Part shown: positions 8,402 through 19,011 of the stretch, in pieces | Numbering within the stretch: position 1 is the first letter of the stretch | How the letters are laid out: the number at the start of each line of letters is the position of its first letter | Assembly: GCF_000758625.1 (NCBI RefSeq) | Contig: NZ_CP009283.1 | Coordinates: 642,501 to 706,500 of the forward strand | DNA: 64,000 nucleotides | Reading direction: 5' to 3' | From: Paenibacillus sp. FSL R7-0273 | GTDB lineage: Bacteria > Bacillota > Bacilli > Paenibacillales > Paenibacillaceae | Position numbers and translations under genes: made by a program | Notes under the pieces: generated by a model | The model's database searches: none | What the model was told of the DNA's origin: nothing | What the model saw: the letters and a program-made list of their open reading frames with translations, nothing else

Positions 8402-9660
8402 GGCAGGAGGAGCTGAAGGCGGCCGGGCAGATGAGCGAGGAACAGGGGCATGCCGGACAAGCCAATGGTGAGGCCAAAAGTGCCGCAGCCCCCCGCACGC
8501 TGCTGCCGGGACGGACGACGATCGGCGTGCTCGGCGGCGGCCAGCTCGGCCGGATGATGGCGCTCGCTGGCAGCGCCATGGGCTACCGCTTTGTGGCGCT
8601 GGACCCGGCGCCGGATGCGCCCTGCGGGCAGGTATCGCCGCAGATTACCGCGGCATACAACGACCAGGGCGCGGCGCGGGAGCTGGCGCAGCGCGCAGAT
8701 GTGATCACGTACGAGTTCGAGAATGTCGATGCCGGCGTAGCCGCCTTGCTGACAGAGGAATCGTACGTGCCGCAGGGCAGCGCGCTGCTGTATACGACGC
8801 AGCACCGGCTGCGCGAGAAGGCGGCGATCGAGGCTGCGGGCGTGCCCGTCGCCCCGTACCGCAAGGTCGGCAGCCTGGCGGAGCTTATCGCTGCAGCTGC
8901 CGGGCTGGGCCTGCCCTGTGTGCTGAAGACCGCCACAGGGGGTTATGACGGCAAGGGACAAGCCGTCATCCGCCAGCCGGAGGAGCTGGAAGCCGCGTTC
9001 AGGCAGGTAGCGCCTGGCGCTGCGGAAGGAGCCGAAGCCCCGGAGCTGGTGCTGGAGAAATTCGTGAAATTCCAGTGTGAAATTTCGGTCATTGCCGCAC
9101 GCAGCACCTCAGGGGAAGTGAAAAGCTTCCCGCCGGCGGAGAACATCCATGTGAACAACATTTTGCATCTGTCGATCGTGCCTGCCCGGGTCTCTGAAGA
9201 GATTCTGCAGCGTGCCTGCGAGCTGGCCGAACGGCTGATCGCGGGACTGGATGCTGTCGGACTGCTGGCTGTAGAGATGTTCGTTACGGAAGACGGGGAA
9301 ATCTTCGTCAACGAGCTGGCGCCGCGGCCGCATAATTCGGGACACTACACAATGGATGCCTGCGCGACCTCGCAGTTCGAGCAGCATATCCGGGCAGTCT
9401 GCAATTTACCGCTTGGGGATACGAGGCTGCTGACCCCTGTGGTCATGGTAAATGTGCTGGGGCAGCATCTGGACGGAGTAATAGAACGGACAGGACAGGC
9501 TGATGAAGCGGCATACAAGCTGGGGGTTGTACCCAAGCTTCATATATACGGCAAGAGCGAGAGCAAGACCGGCCGCAAAATGGGCCATATCAACCTGCTC
9601 TGCAAGGATACCGGCGACGGGCTGTCCTGGGTAGAGCAAACTAACCTTTGGAGGAACTGA
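8398..9660 (+). CDS. purK: N5-carboxyaminoimidazole ribonucleotide synthetase
   Basis: The 420-residue ATP-grasp enzyme carboxylates AIR with bicarbonate and ATP to give N5-CAIR for PurE. After a hydrophilic N-terminal extension of about 40 residues, the fold starts with [22 protein letters not shown]-grasp motifs follow ([33 protein letters not shown], and the metal site [16 protein letters not shown]). B. subtilis PurK lacks most of that leader, so an internal start near 8428 (MSEEQGHA) is possible, but the four-base overlap with purE favours ATG 8398. The local DNA is unusually GC-rich in the first 500 bases. Confidence 0.96.
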   Translation: MRQEELKAAGQMSEEQGHAGQANGEAKSAAAPRTLLPGRTTIGVLGGGQLGRMMALAGSAMGYRFVALDPAPDAPCGQVSPQITAAYNDQGAARELAQRADVITYEFENVDAGVAALLTEESYVPQGSALLYTTQHRLREKAAIEAAGVPVAPYRKVGSLAELIAAAAGLGLPCVLKTATGGYDGKGQAVIRQPEELEAAFRQVAPGAAEGAEAPELVLEKFVKFQCEISVIAARSTSGEVKSFPPAENIHVNNILHLSIVPARVSEEILQRACELAERLIAGLDAVGLLAVEMFVTEDGEIFVNELAPRPHNSGHYTMDACATSQFEQHIRAVCNLPLGDTRLLTPVVMVNVLGQHLDGVIERTGQADEAAYKLGVVPKLHIYGKSESKTGRKMGHINLLCKDTGDGLSWVEQTNLWRN

Positions 9661-9665
9661 AAGCT

Positions 9666-10961
9666 ATGATCGAACGTTACAGCAGACCTGAAATGCGGGC
9701 CATTTGGACCGAAGAAAATAAATTCAACGCCTGGCTTGAAGTAGAAATTTGCGCTTGTGAAGCCTGGGCCGAGCTGGGAGTCATTCCGCAGGAAGACGCC
9801 GCCAAGCTGCGCAAGGATGCAAAATTCGATATTGACCGGATCAATGAAATCGAGCTGGAAACCCGCCATGATGTTATCGCCTTTACACGTGCCGTATCCG
9901 AAAGCCTGGGTGCAGAGCGCAAATGGGTGCACTACGGACTGACTTCAACAGACGTTGTTGATACAGCACTGGGTTACCTGCTGCGTCAGGCGAACGAGAT
10001 TCTGGAGAAGGATATCATTAACTTTATTGAGATTCTCAAAGACAAAGCGGTAGCTTACAAGGACACTCCGATGATGGGACGCACACATGGTGTTCATGCG
10101 GAGCCTACAACTTTTGGTCTGAAAATGGCCCTGTGGTACGAGGAAATGAAACGTAACCTGGAGCGCTTCCGTCATGCGGCGGGCGGCGTTCAGTTCGGCA
10201 AAATCTCCGGCGCAGTCGGCACCTATGCCAACATCGACCCGTTCGTAGAGGAATTCGTCTGCAAGAAGCTGGGTACGAGCCCTGCACCAATCTCCACCCA
10301 GACCCTGCAGCGTGACCGCCATGCGGAATACATGGCTGCACTGGCGCTGGTAGCCACATCGCTCGACAAGTTCGCTACGGAAATCCGCGCGCTGCAAAAG
10401 AGCGAAATCCGCGAGGTGGAAGAAGCTTTTGCCAAGGGTCAAAAGGGCTCGTCTGCTATGCCGCATAAGCGCAACCCGATCGGCTGTGAAAATATCTCCG
10501 GCCTGTCCCGCGTAATCCGCGGCCACATGGTAACCGCCTACGAGAACGTGCCGCTCTGGCATGAGCGTGATATCTCGCACTCCTCAGTGGAACGGATCAT
10601 CCTGCCGGATGCAACTATGCTGCTGAACTACATGCTGAACCGCTTCGGCAACATTGTGAAGAACCTGACCGTGTTCCCGGAAAATATGAAGCGCAACATG
10701 AACCGTACCTTCGGCGTTCCGTTCTCCGGCCGCATCCTGACCAAGCTGATCGACAAGGGCTTCAGCCGCGAGCAGGCATACGATACCGTTCAGCCGCGTG
10801 CAATGCAGGCCTGGGAAGAGCAGACCCAGTTCCGTGATATCGTTGAAGCCACTCCGGAAATCACCGCCGTTCTAAGCCCAGAAGAGATTGAGGATGCCTT
10901 CAATCCGACCTGGCATCTGAAGCATGTGGACACGATTTTCCGCAAGCTGGAGCTGATTTAG
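9666..10961 (+). CDS. purB: adenylosuccinate lyase
   Basis: This 431-residue fumarase/aspartase superfamily enzyme cleaves fumarate from SAICAR and from adenylosuccinate, serving both IMP synthesis and AMP formation. The signature loop [11 protein letters not shown] begins near residue 261 and contains the catalytic serine (S262/S263). [14 protein letters not shown] and [15 protein letters not shown] are the other two conserved regions. Start ATG 9666 has GGAGG at the end of purK as its ribosome site. It lies five bases after the purK stop. Confidence 0.97.
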   Translation: MIERYSRPEMRAIWTEENKFNAWLEVEICACEAWAELGVIPQEDAAKLRKDAKFDIDRINEIELETRHDVIAFTRAVSESLGAERKWVHYGLTSTDVVDTALGYLLRQANEILEKDIINFIEILKDKAVAYKDTPMMGRTHGVHAEPTTFGLKMALWYEEMKRNLERFRHAAGGVQFGKISGAVGTYANIDPFVEEFVCKKLGTSPAPISTQTLQRDRHAEYMAALALVATSLDKFATEIRALQKSEIREVEEAFAKGQKGSSAMPHKRNPIGCENISGLSRVIRGHMVTAYENVPLWHERDISHSSVERIILPDATMLLNYMLNRFGNIVKNLTVFPENMKRNMNRTFGVPFSGRILTKLIDKGFSREQAYDTVQPRAMQAWEEQTQFRDIVEATPEITAVLSPEEIEDAFNPTWHLKHVDTIFRKLELI

Positions 10962-10999
10962 GAGAAACAAAGCAATAAAAAGTTGAGGGAGGAAAGGTC

Positions 11000-11890
11000 A
11001 TGACACACCCTGCCGTATCCACGGCTGTGGAGCTCGTAAATGCACCGCTGCTCTATAAAGGAAAGGTCCGCGAATTGTACGATTTGGGGGAACAGGTACT
11101 GATCGTGGTTACGGACCGGATCTCCGCGTTTGATTATGTGCTCGATCCGGCTGTGCCGGACAAAGGCAATGTGCTGAACCGGCTGAGCGCCTTCTGGTTC
11201 GGGCTGACGAAGAGCCTGATCGAAAACCACGTCGTGCACATTGATGTCGATCAGCTCGGCGGTATTGTAAAGGACCGGGAAGCGCTCAAAAACCGCATCA
11301 TGGTCGTGCGCAAAGCCGAAAGAATTGACATTGAATGTGTCGTCCGCGGCTGCATTACCGGCGGAGGCTGGCGGCAGTATCAGGAGACCGGCAAGGTCAA
11401 CGGGATTGAGCTTCCGCAGGGTCTGCGCAAAAACGCCGTGCTGGCCCAGCCGATCTTCACGCCAGCTGCCAAAAATGATGTCGGGCACGATGAAGACATT
11501 CCTTTTGAACAAATGCAGGAGCAGATCGGTGCAGAGCTTGCACTGGAGCTGAAGGAGAAAAGCCTGAAGCTGTTCTCTTTTGCCAGAGCGTATTGTGAGG
11601 AGCGCGGGATCATTCTCGCAGACTGCAAGTTCGAGTTCGGGCTGCTGGACGGCAAGGTGATTCTGATCGATGAGATTTTTACGCCGGATGCCTCCCGCTT
11701 CTGGGCTAAAGACAAATATGCACTTGATATCGAGATTGACAGCATGGACAAGGAGCCGGTCCGGACGTACCTTTCCGCATCCTCCTGGGACAAGAACAGC
11801 ACGCCTGATCCGCTGCCGCAGGAAGTGGTAGAGGAGACCAGCCGCCGCTACCGGGATATCTATCACCGGCTTACCGGTAAGGATTTGTAA
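11000..11890 (+). CDS. purC: phosphoribosylaminoimidazole-succinocarboxamide synthase
   Basis: PurC condenses CAIR with aspartate using ATP to form SAICAR. Motifs are LYKGKVRELYDLG at the start (ATP loop), RGCITGGGW (a variant of the conserved R-x-x-x-x-G-S), ILADCKFEFGLLDGKVILID and the downstream E-I-F-T-P-D-A-S-R. At 296 residues it is longer than the roughly 240-residue enzyme of B. subtilis or E. coli and nearer the longer subfamily seen in many other bacteria and yeast. Ribosome site GGGAGGAAAGG precedes ATG 11000. It lies 38 bases after purB. Confidence 0.95.
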   Translation: MTHPAVSTAVELVNAPLLYKGKVRELYDLGEQVLIVVTDRISAFDYVLDPAVPDKGNVLNRLSAFWFGLTKSLIENHVVHIDVDQLGGIVKDREALKNRIMVVRKAERIDIECVVRGCITGGGWRQYQETGKVNGIELPQGLRKNAVLAQPIFTPAAKNDVGHDEDIPFEQMQEQIGAELALELKEKSLKLFSFARAYCEERGIILADCKFEFGLLDGKVILIDEIFTPDASRFWAKDKYALDIEIDSMDKEPVRTYLSASSWDKNSTPDPLPQEVVEETSRRYRDIYHRLTGKDL

Positions 11891-11952
11891 GGCAACTCTC
11901 TTTTTTGATCAAAGCTAATCAGCCATTAAAATTTAGGAGGAACTACAAGCGT

Positions 11953-12198
11953 ATGTTAAAAGCGACAGTCTATGTCACCATCAAGAAAAGCGTGCTCGAT
12001 CCCCAAGGTGTTGCCGTGCAGGGAGCTCTTCATTCGGTAGGTTTTCAGGAAGTCGAAAGTTTGCGCATCGGTAAGTACATGGAGCTTACGCTCGACACGG
12101 ACAACCGCGCTGAAGCGGAAGGACGCCTCAAGGAAATGTGTGAAAAGCTGCTGGCCAACACGGTGATCGAGGATTACCGCTACGAATTGGAGGACTAA
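11953..12198 (+). CDS. purS: phosphoribosylformylglycinamidine synthase subunit PurS
   Basis: The 81-residue PurS is the small structural subunit that links PurQ and PurL in the Bacillus-type FGAM synthase. The pattern [20 protein letters not shown] and the later RIGKYMEL are family-typical. Start ATG 11953 follows AGGAGGAACTACAAGCGT; an in-frame ATG at 11905 has no ribosome site. It ends five bases before purQ. Its presence shows that FGAM synthase here is the three-part enzyme, not the single long PurL of proteobacteria. Confidence 0.95.
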   Translation: MLKATVYVTIKKSVLDPQGVAVQGALHSVGFQEVESLRIGKYMELTLDTDNRAEAEGRLKEMCEKLLANTVIEDYRYELED

Positions 12199-12203
12199 AT
12201 GTC

Positions 12204-12893
12204 ATGAAATTTGCTGTACTTGTCTTTCCGGGCTCCAATTGTGACATTGACTGCTACAAGGCTGTAGAAGAAAGCCTCGGTGAACCCGTTGATTATGTGT
12301 GGCATACGGCAACCGACCTGTCGGCGTATGACTGCATTCTCGTGCCAGGGGGCTTCTCCTATGGTGACTATCTGCGCTGCGGCGCGATTTCCCGGTTCGC
12401 TCCGGTAATGGCTGAAGTAGCCAAGGCGGCGGAGCAGGGCAAATTCGTGCTCGGCATCTGCAACGGGTTCCAGATTCTGACCGAAGCCGGCCTCCTGCCG
12501 GGGGCGCTGCGCCGCAACATGTCGATGAAGTTCCGCTGTCATGACACGGTGCTTAAGGTCGTTAACAACACCACTCCGTTTACGGTTGATTATGCGAAGG
12601 ATGAGGAGATTGTCATTCCGATCGCACATGGCGAAGGCAATTATTACTGTGATGAAGAGACGCTTGCTTCTTTGCAGGCGAACAATCAGATCGTGTTCAC
12701 ATACAGCGATAACCCGAACGGCTCGGTAGCCGATATTGCGGGGATCAGCAACGCGGCAGGCAATGTGGTAGGCATGATGCCTCACCCGGAACGTGCAGCT
12801 AACAGTCTGCTCGGCTCGGAAGACGGCAAACGGATGTTTACATCCATTCTCAAGACTTGGAGGGAACGTTATGACGCAGCAAGTATCCGCTAA
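12204..12893 (+). CDS. purQ: phosphoribosylformylglycinamidine synthase glutaminase subunit
   Basis: A 229-residue class I glutamine amidotransferase supplies ammonia from glutamine to PurL. The nucleophile is C86 in [19 protein letters not shown], and the C-terminal HPER supplies the triad histidine and glutamate. The oxyanion region [16 protein letters not shown] is conserved. The last 23 bases overlap the start of purL in another frame, a coupling that suits two subunits made in equal amounts. Confidence 0.97.
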   Translation: MKFAVLVFPGSNCDIDCYKAVEESLGEPVDYVWHTATDLSAYDCILVPGGFSYGDYLRCGAISRFAPVMAEVAKAAEQGKFVLGICNGFQILTEAGLLPGALRRNMSMKFRCHDTVLKVVNNTTPFTVDYAKDEEIVIPIAHGEGNYYCDEETLASLQANNQIVFTYSDNPNGSVADIAGISNAAGNVVGMMPHPERAANSLLGSEDGKRMFTSILKTWRERYDAASIR

Positions 12894-15117
12894 GGAGCCG
12901 ACCGCAGAGCAGATTGCGGAGCAGAAAATCTACAGCCAGTTCGGTGTGTCGGACAGCGAATATGAGCTGATCACCTCTTTTATGGGCCGTAAGCCTAATT
13001 ACACCGAAATCGGTGTGTTCAGCGTAATGTGGTCCGAGCATTGTGCCTACAAAAACTCCAAGCCGTTACTCGGACGTTTCCCGACAAGCGGACCGCGTGT
13101 CCTGATGGGACCGGGCGAAGGCGCAGGGATTGTAGACATCGGTGACAACCAGGCCGTTGTATTCAAAATAGAAAGCCATAACCATCCGTCGGCTGTTGAG
13201 CCTTATCAGGGCGCGGCGACCGGGGTGGGCGGGATTATCCGCGATATTTTCTCCATGGGGGCAAGACCGGTTGCGCTGCTTAATTCCCTGCGTTTCGGGA
13301 AGCTTGAGAGCGACCGGGTAAAATATCTGTTCGAGCACGTCGTGTCCGGGATCGCAGGCTACGGTAACTGTATCGGAATTCCGACTGTCGGCGGCGAAAT
13401 TATGTTTGATAACAGCTATGACGGCAATCCGCTGGTTAACGCAATGTGCGTAGGACTGATTGATCATGATAAAATTCAGCGCGGTGTCGCCAAAGGTGTA
13501 GGTAACCCGGTGTTCTACGTAGGTCCTCCTACCGGCCGCGACGGTATTCACGGGGCAACCTTTGCCTCCGTTGAGCTGAGCGAGGAATCCGAAGCCAAGA
13601 AGACAGCGGTACAGGTCGGCGATCCGTTCATGGAAAAGCTGGTCATGGAATCCTGCCTTGAGCTGATCGACAGCGGTATCGTGCTTGGTATTCAGGATAT
13701 GGGCGCAGCAGGCCTTACTTGTTCCAGTGCCGAAATGGCCAGCAAGGCGGGCAACGGTCTCGAGCTGTATCTGGATCAGGTGCCGCAGCGTGAAGAAGGC
13801 ATGACGCCTTATGAAATGATGCTGTCCGAATCCCAGGAGCGCATGCTGTTTGTGGTTGAGCCTAAGGATGAGGCGCAGGCACAGGAGATTTTTGACCGCT
13901 GGGGCGTGATCTGCCGTAAAGTGGGCAAGGTAACAGATGATGGCCGCCTGAAGCTTTACCATCACGGCGAGGTTGTCGGCGACATGCCGGTAACAGCGCT
14001 TGTGGACGAGTGTCCAATCTATAAGAAGCCTTCCACAGTTCCGGCTTATTATGAAGAGAATGCAAAGGTAGATACTTTGCGTTATGAAGAGGTTACCGAT
14101 CTCGGCGGTGCTCTGCGGACGGTATTGGGTTCGCCAACAGTAGCAAGTAAAGCCTGGGTGTATAACCAGTACGACTACATGGTCCGCACCAGCACTGCAG
14201 TCCGTCCGGGCTCCGATGCGGCAGTGGTTACCATTCAAGGTACACGCAAAGGCCTGGCCATGACTACAGACTGTAACGGCCGTTATGTCTATCTCGATCC
14301 TGAAGTGGGCGGACGCATCGCGGTGAGCGAAGCAGCACGTAACATTGTCTGCTCCGGCGCCAAGCCGCTGGCAATCACGGACAACCTGAACTTTGGCAGC
14401 CCGGAGAAGCCGGAGATTTTCTGGCAGATGGAGCGTGCTGTTGATGGTATGGCTGAAGCCTGCCGGGTGCTGGATACGCCGGTTATCGGCGGTAACGTCA
14501 GCCTGTACAATGAAAATGCTGCCGGCGCCATCTACCCGACCCCGGTTGTCGGCATGGTGGGTCTGGTTGAAGATACCGATCACATTACAACTCAGGCCTT
14601 TAAACAGGAAGGCGATGTCATTCTGCTGCTTGGTGTAACCAAAGCTGAGCTTGGCGGAAGTGAGTTCCAATATGCTGTTCACGGCTTGACAGAAGGCCGT
14701 CCGCCGGCGCTTGATCTGGCTACAGAGCAAAAACTGCTGGATGCTGTACTGTCTGCAATCCGCAGCGGTCTGGTCCGCTCGGCGCATGACCTGTCGGAAG
14801 GCGGCTTGGCTGCTGCACTGGCAGAAAGCTGCATCAGCGGCGGCATCGGTGCGAACGTGGACTTGTCTGCTGGCGGACTGCGCCATGATGTGGCCCTGTT
14901 CAGCGAATCCCAGTCCCGCATTGTGCTGACCTCGGCACCTGACCGTGCTGAGGAGCTCAAAGCCGCTGTTGCTGCTTACGGCGTACCGGTGGAAATCATC
15001 GGAGCTGTCGGTGGAGACAGACTGCGCGTGTCCCTGGGCGGTGCATCTGCACTTGATGAGGCTGTATCTGAACTTAAATCCGTGTGGGAGGATGCTATTC
15101 CATGTCTTATGAAATAA
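12871..15117 (+). CDS. purL: phosphoribosylformylglycinamidine synthase subunit PurL
   Basis: This 748-residue small PurL is the ATP-dependent synthase subunit that converts FGAR to FGAM with ammonia from PurQ. Conserved elements include [38 protein letters not shown] (metal and ATP site), [18 protein letters not shown] and the second-repeat [15 protein letters not shown]. The length matches the PurS-dependent class. Start ATG 12871 follows GGAGGG near the end of purQ. The long open frames on the opposite strand of this gene are a by-product of its codon use. It overlaps purF by 16 bases. Confidence 0.97.
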   Translation: MTQQVSAKEPTAEQIAEQKIYSQFGVSDSEYELITSFMGRKPNYTEIGVFSVMWSEHCAYKNSKPLLGRFPTSGPRVLMGPGEGAGIVDIGDNQAVVFKIESHNHPSAVEPYQGAATGVGGIIRDIFSMGARPVALLNSLRFGKLESDRVKYLFEHVVSGIAGYGNCIGIPTVGGEIMFDNSYDGNPLVNAMCVGLIDHDKIQRGVAKGVGNPVFYVGPPTGRDGIHGATFASVELSEESEAKKTAVQVGDPFMEKLVMESCLELIDSGIVLGIQDMGAAGLTCSSAEMASKAGNGLELYLDQVPQREEGMTPYEMMLSESQERMLFVVEPKDEAQAQEIFDRWGVICRKVGKVTDDGRLKLYHHGEVVGDMPVTALVDECPIYKKPSTVPAYYEENAKVDTLRYEEVTDLGGALRTVLGSPTVASKAWVYNQYDYMVRTSTAVRPGSDAAVVTIQGTRKGLAMTTDCNGRYVYLDPEVGGRIAVSEAARNIVCSGAKPLAITDNLNFGSPEKPEIFWQMERAVDGMAEACRVLDTPVIGGNVSLYNENAAGAIYPTPVVGMVGLVEDTDHITTQAFKQEGDVILLLGVTKAELGGSEFQYAVHGLTEGRPPALDLATEQKLLDAVLSAIRSGLVRSAHDLSEGGLAAALAESCISGGIGANVDLSAGGLRHDVALFSESQSRIVLTSAPDRAEELKAAVAAYGVPVEIIGAVGGDRLRVSLGGASALDEAVSELKSVWEDAIPCLMK

Positions 15118-16598
15118 AGACCGGGAACAAGCAGGAGACCCCCATCCTGTGGACCGGCGACTTTTACAATGAAGGAACGGGCTCGGGAGATATTTTTGAT
15201 ACGTTAAAAGAAGAATGCGGCGTCTTCGGGGTCTTCGGACACCCGGAGGCCGCCTCCATGTCTTATTACGGGCTGCATGCCCTGCAGCACCGGGGAGAAG
15301 AGAGCGCAGGCATCTGTGTAGCAGACGGCCGCGACTTCAACTACCACCGCGGCATGGGCCTGGTTAAGGAAGTCTTCGACAAGGACAAAATCGCTTCGCT
15401 GGTCGGCGATATGTCCATCGGACATGTGCGCTACTCCACCAGCGGAGACAGCCGGCTGACTAACGCGCAGCCGCTGGTCTTCAAGTACCGTGACGGCGAC
15501 CTGGCGATTGCCACTAACGGCAACATCGTCAACGAGCCGCTGATCCGCAAGCAGCTGGAGATGAGCGGGTCGATCTTCCAGACCACCAGTGATACTGAGG
15601 TGCTGGCGCATCTGATTGCGCGCTCGCCGAAGGATTTTGTCGAGGCGGCCAAGGATGCGCTCCGCCAGCTGGTCGGCGGCTTCGCTTTCCTGCTGATGAC
15701 TAACGACAAGCTGATCGTTGCTTCTGACCCGCACGGGCTGCGCCCGCTGGTGATGGGCCGGCTTGGTGAAGCGTATGTCTTCGCTTCCGAGTCTTGTGCC
15801 CTTGAGGTTATCGGAGCTACCCTAGTCCGTGACATCGAGCCGGGCGAGCTGCTGGTGCTGGACAAGAACGGCTTCCTGGAAGACAGATTCACTGAACCGA
15901 AACGCAAAGCGCTGTGCGCGATGGAATATATTTATTTTGCCCGCCCGGACAGCGACCTTAACGGCTCCAACCTGCACTCTGCCCGCAAGCGGATGGGCAG
16001 CCGGATGGCGCTGGAGTCCTTCGTCGATGCCGACATCGTCACCGGCGTACCGGACTCCAGTATCTCGGCAGCCATCGGCTATGCCGAGCAGACGGGTATC
16101 CCGTATGAGCTCGGCCTGATCAAGAACAAGTATACCGGCCGGACGTTCATCCAGCCGAGCCAGGAGCTGCGCGAGCAGGGCGTGAAGATGAAGCTCAGCG
16201 CCGTGCGCCGCGTCGTCGAAGGCCAGCGCGTCGTCATGATCGACGACTCGATCGTGCGCGGCACGACCTCGCGCCGGATCGTCAATCTGCTGCGCGAAGC
16301 CGGAGCGCTTGAAGTGCATGTGCGGATTACTTCGCCGCCGTTCAAGAACCCGTGCTTCTACGGGATTGATACCCCGGACCGCCGCGAGCTGATCGCCTCG
16401 TACAAGACCATTCAGGAAATGTGCGAGGAGATCAACGCCGATTCCCTGTCGTTCCTGTCGCCGGAAGGACTGATCCAGTCCATCGGCGGCTACAGCAGCA
16501 ATGAGTACAAGGGAGGCCTGTGCCTCTCCTGCTTCGATAATGATTACCCGACGCAGGTGGATTTCGGCGGGGAAGAAAAAGACGGGTGTAGCTGCTAG
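15102..16598 (+). CDS. purF: amidophosphoribosyltransferase
   Basis: PurF commits PRPP to purine synthesis by replacing pyrophosphate with ammonia from glutamine. The N-terminal nucleophile domain begins at [13 protein letters not shown] with Cys39, so about 38 residues must be removed to expose it; the B. subtilis propeptide has only 11. The PRPP loop is [18 protein letters not shown]. Cysteines in [10 protein letters not shown] and [13 protein letters not shown] fit the 4Fe-4S ligands of the Bacillus enzyme, which makes it oxygen-sensitive. Start ATG 15102 follows GGGAGG within purL; 498 residues. The tail ends in an unusual EEKDGCSC. Confidence 0.96.
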   Translation: MSYEIKTGNKQETPILWTGDFYNEGTGSGDIFDTLKEECGVFGVFGHPEAASMSYYGLHALQHRGEESAGICVADGRDFNYHRGMGLVKEVFDKDKIASLVGDMSIGHVRYSTSGDSRLTNAQPLVFKYRDGDLAIATNGNIVNEPLIRKQLEMSGSIFQTTSDTEVLAHLIARSPKDFVEAAKDALRQLVGGFAFLLMTNDKLIVASDPHGLRPLVMGRLGEAYVFASESCALEVIGATLVRDIEPGELLVLDKNGFLEDRFTEPKRKALCAMEYIYFARPDSDLNGSNLHSARKRMGSRMALESFVDADIVTGVPDSSISAAIGYAEQTGIPYELGLIKNKYTGRTFIQPSQELREQGVKMKLSAVRRVVEGQRVVMIDDSIVRGTTSRRIVNLLREAGALEVHVRITSPPFKNPCFYGIDTPDRRELIASYKTIQEMCEEINADSLSFLSPEGLIQSIGGYSSNEYKGGLCLSCFDNDYPTQVDFGGEEKDGCSC

Positions 16599-16853
16599 TG
16601 GGATCACTCTAATATCGAGTGATGCATCCCCCTAAGTCATGGTGTCCATCCCCCTAAGTCCCCCTTGCAAAGGGGGATTCCGGAGGGCTCGGCCCTCCGG
16701 CCACCCGAAAGCTCGGCGGTAGGAGTTTGCTCTAAACTTGCTAAGATGGCGTGGGTGCGGGTGCCCGCTTTGTCCTGCGGACACGCTCTACGGCGCTGCG
16801 CGCCCTGGCGGCCTGCGGCCCCGCCGGGCCATTGGCTCGTAACCCCGGCTATT

Positions 16854-17095
16854 TGCTCCGCAAAAGCGGGGGTTCACTCGCTGAGGGTGTGCGCGGCTTC
16901 GCCCCGCGCCCGAAGCCCGTTGCTAGAGCCCCCGGCTGTCTGCTCCGCAAAAGCGGGTTGGCTCTCGCCAGAGGGTGTGCGCGGCTTCGCCCCGCGCCCG
17001 AAGTCCGTTGCTAGAGCCCCCGCCTGTTTGCTCCGCAAAAGCGGGTTGGCTCCCGCTAAGCGAGGCGCTTGGCTTCGCCAAGAGCGCCGAGCCCA
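16854..17095. repeat. tandem repeat, period 87-88 bp, nearly three copies
   Basis: The word TGCTCCGCAAAAGCGGG starts at 16854, 16941 and 17029, giving periods of 87 and 88. Copies 1 and 2 agree almost throughout, including GTGTGCGCGGCTTCGCCCCG and CCGTTGCTAGAGCCCCCG. Copy 3 follows for about 28 bases and then diverges into GGCGCTTGGCTTCGCCAAGA. Each unit holds two small hairpins. Confidence 0.85.
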
Positions 17096-17160
17096 TGCCC
17101 CTGTGCAAGGCGCAAACTTCGGCTTGCGGCCGGGTTTACCCGGGTGGTCTGAGTTATGGA

Positions 17161-17279
17161 GGGGAAGTTTGGAACTGTAGGAGCGTAGCGTTCGCCTTTA
17201 TGGGCCGATTTCTACCGCGGATCGCGGTTTAAATCAGGAAATCGGCCCATAACAGCGACCGGAAGTCCAAACATTCCCC
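17161..17279. repeat. 119-bp imperfect palindrome (REP- or MITE-like element)
   Basis: Nested inverted arms are visible. The outer pair is GGGGAAGTTTGGAACT (17161-17176) with AGTCCAAACATTCCCC (17264-17279). A perfect 15-bp inner pair is TTATGGGCCGATTTC (17198-17212) with GAAATCGGCCCATAA (17238-17252). At the centre ACCGCG-GAT-CGCGGT (17214-17228) forms a small hairpin. There is no coding capacity. I expect other copies in the genome but cannot check that here. Confidence 0.8.
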
Positions 17280-17356
17280 GTAATGACGACTATGACCACC
17301 AATAACCAGGCCGCCCCGAAACAGCGCTCTAAACTAATTATAATGAGGTGTCCAAA

Positions 17357-18397
17357 GTGTCGGAAGCTTATAAAAACGCCGGAGTGGATATTGCAGCCGG
17401 TAATGAAGCGGTAGAACGCATGAAAAAGCATGTAAAACGCACATACCGTCCGGAGGTCATGACAGAGCTCGGCGGATTCGGCGCACTGTTCGGCCTCAAT
17501 AAAGATAAATACGATGAGCCTGTGCTTGTATCCGGTACAGACGGCGTAGGCACAAAGCTCAAGCTCGCCTTCGCGGCAGACCGCCACGACACGATTGGCA
17601 TCGATGCGGTTGCGATGTGTGTGAACGACATCGTGGTGCAGGGCGCAGAGCCGCTGTTCTTCCTCGATTACCTCGCATGCGACAAGGTGGTGCCGGAGAA
17701 AATTGAGGCTATCGTGGCTGGAATCGCTGAAGGCTGCCATCAGGCAGGCTGCGCGCTGATCGGCGGCGAAACAGCTGAAATGCCGGGCATGTACGCTGCT
17801 GGCGAATACGACATCGCCGGATTCACAGTAGGTGTAGCGGATAAGGCCAAGCTGGTTACCGGTGCAGACATTGCCCCTGGTGATGCTGTAATCGGCCTGT
17901 CCTCCAGCGGTATCCACAGCAACGGCTTCTCGCTGGTACGCAAGCTTTTGCTGGAGCAGGCGGGTTATGAGCTGAACGATGTTGTTCCTGAGCTGGGCGC
18001 TCCGCTGGTGGATGTGCTGCTCGCACCAACCAAAATCTACGTAAAACCGCTGCTGGCCCTGCTGGAGCAGCTGACCGTCAAAGGCATGGCCCATATTACC
18101 GGCGGAGGCTTTATCGAGAATATTCCGCGGATGCTGCCGGATAACGTAAATGTTGAGATTAACTACGGCTCCTGGCCGATCCAGCCGGTCTTCGGCCTGA
18201 TGCAGGACAAGGGCAGTGTAACGAACCGTGATATGTTCACTACTTTTAACATGGGGATTGGTCTGGTGCTGGTAGTCTCTGCTGCAGACAGTGAACGTGC
18301 ACTGGAGCAGCTGAAGGCAAGCGGGGAAGACGCTTATCTGATCGGAACGGTGAATGAAGGGGAGCGCATTGTTACCTTTACAGGAGCTGAGGTGTGA
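17357..18397 (+). CDS. purM: phosphoribosylformylglycinamidine cyclo-ligase
   Basis: PurM closes the imidazole ring, turning FGAM into AIR with ATP. The 346-residue protein starts [20 protein letters not shown], the usual beginning in Bacillus relatives, from GTG 17357, which lies six bases after GAGGTG. A GTG at 17348 is part of that ribosome site. Conserved segments are [28 protein letters not shown] and [13 protein letters not shown]. The stop codon shares one base with the purN start. The gene follows the large repeat insertion, so its expression relative to purEKBCSQLF may be lower. Confidence 0.97.
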   Translation: MSEAYKNAGVDIAAGNEAVERMKKHVKRTYRPEVMTELGGFGALFGLNKDKYDEPVLVSGTDGVGTKLKLAFAADRHDTIGIDAVAMCVNDIVVQGAEPLFFLDYLACDKVVPEKIEAIVAGIAEGCHQAGCALIGGETAEMPGMYAAGEYDIAGFTVGVADKAKLVTGADIAPGDAVIGLSSSGIHSNGFSLVRKLLLEQAGYELNDVVPELGAPLVDVLLAPTKIYVKPLLALLEQLTVKGMAHITGGGFIENIPRMLPDNVNVEINYGSWPIQPVFGLMQDKGSVTNRDMFTTFNMGIGLVLVVSAADSERALEQLKASGEDAYLIGTVNEGERIVTFTGAEV

Positions 18398-19011
18398 TGA
18401 GCAGCAGCCGGATCGCTGTATTTGCCTCCGGGCAGGGCAGCAATTTTGCCGCACTTATTGAAGCGCAGAGAGCCGGGCAGCTTGGTGAGGGAAGCATCGA
18501 GCTGCTGGTCTCCGACCGCCCGGAAGCGCCTGTAGCACAGCGGGCGGAGACTGCGGGCGTACCCGCCCTTCTGCTGCGGCCGAAGGATTTTGCCAGCCGC
18601 GAGCTGTATGAGGCGGAGATTGTTGCCGAGCTGAAGCGCCGGGACATCGGTCTGATCGTTCTCGCCGGCTACATGCGGCTAATCAGTCCGGTGCTGCTGG
18701 AGCCTTTTGCGGGAAGGATTATCAACATCCATCCTTCGCTGCTGCCTGCTTTTGCCGGGAAGGATGCTATCGGGCAGGCCATCGACTATGGTGTGAAGCT
18801 GACTGGAGTAACTGTACATTTTGTCGATGGCGGGATGGATACCGGTCCGGTCATTGCCCAGCGCAGCGTTAGAGTGGAACCGGGAGACACGGCAGAGTTG
18901 CTGGCACAGCGGATTCACGAGATTGAATACTCGTTGTATCCGGAGGTTGTCCGTGCTTTTGCAGACGGAAAGGTTGAGCTGCAGGGCAGACATGTTGTTG
19001 TTCACGAGTAA
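18397..19011 (+). CDS. purN: phosphoribosylglycinamide formyltransferase
   Basis: This 204-residue enzyme transfers a formyl group from 10-formyltetrahydrofolate to GAR. The catalytic residues of the family are visible as N110 and H112 in NIHPSLLPAF and D148 in GGMDTGPVIAQ. The N-terminal IAVFASGQGSNFAALIE is the phosphate loop. Start ATG 18397 overlaps the purM stop (TGATG); a GTG at 18394 is an alternative three bases earlier. A 207-base gap with a small palindrome (ATTTCTCGGGAAAT, 19052-19065) separates it from purH; I see no clear promoter there. Confidence 0.96.
   Translation: MSSSRIAVFASGQGSNFAALIEAQRAGQLGEGSIELLVSDRPEAPVAQRAETAGVPALLLRPKDFASRELYEAEIVAELKRRDIGLIVLAGYMRLISPVLLEPFAGRIINIHPSLLPAFAGKDAIGQAIDYGVKLTGVTVHFVDGGMDTGPVIAQRSVRVEPGDTAELLAQRIHEIEYSLYPEVVRAFADGKVELQGRHVVVHE

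Larger units (their letters stand above)
16599..17356. other. non-coding insertion inside the purine operon
   Basis: This 758-bp gap separates purF from purM, while most operon junctions are overlaps or under 65 bases. It is markedly GC-rich with short self-complementary blocks (for example CCCCCTTGCAAAGGGGG and GGAGGGCTCGGCCCTCC near 16660-16700). It contains the tandem repeat and the palindromic element listed separately. Open frames exist only because of the base composition; they have no ribosome site and read as low-complexity Arg/Ala/Pro text. Strong RNA folding here may pause, cleave or terminate part of the transcript before purM. Confidence 0.75.

Noticed and set aside
10958..11866. 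Long open frame antisense to purC
   Set aside because: Shadow of a confirmed gene; no motif and no start signal.
13066..14886. Very long open frame (606 codons) antisense to purL
   Set aside because: It mirrors purL codon use, has no ribosome site or recognisable domain, and purL itself is certain.
16854..17095. CRISPR array
   Set aside because: Repeat units are 87-88 bases without separate unique spacers, and no cas gene is present.
16665..17180. Open frames across the GC-rich purF-purM insertion
   Set aside because: They come from the tandem repeats, lack ribosome sites and read as low-complexity Arg/Ala/Pro text.
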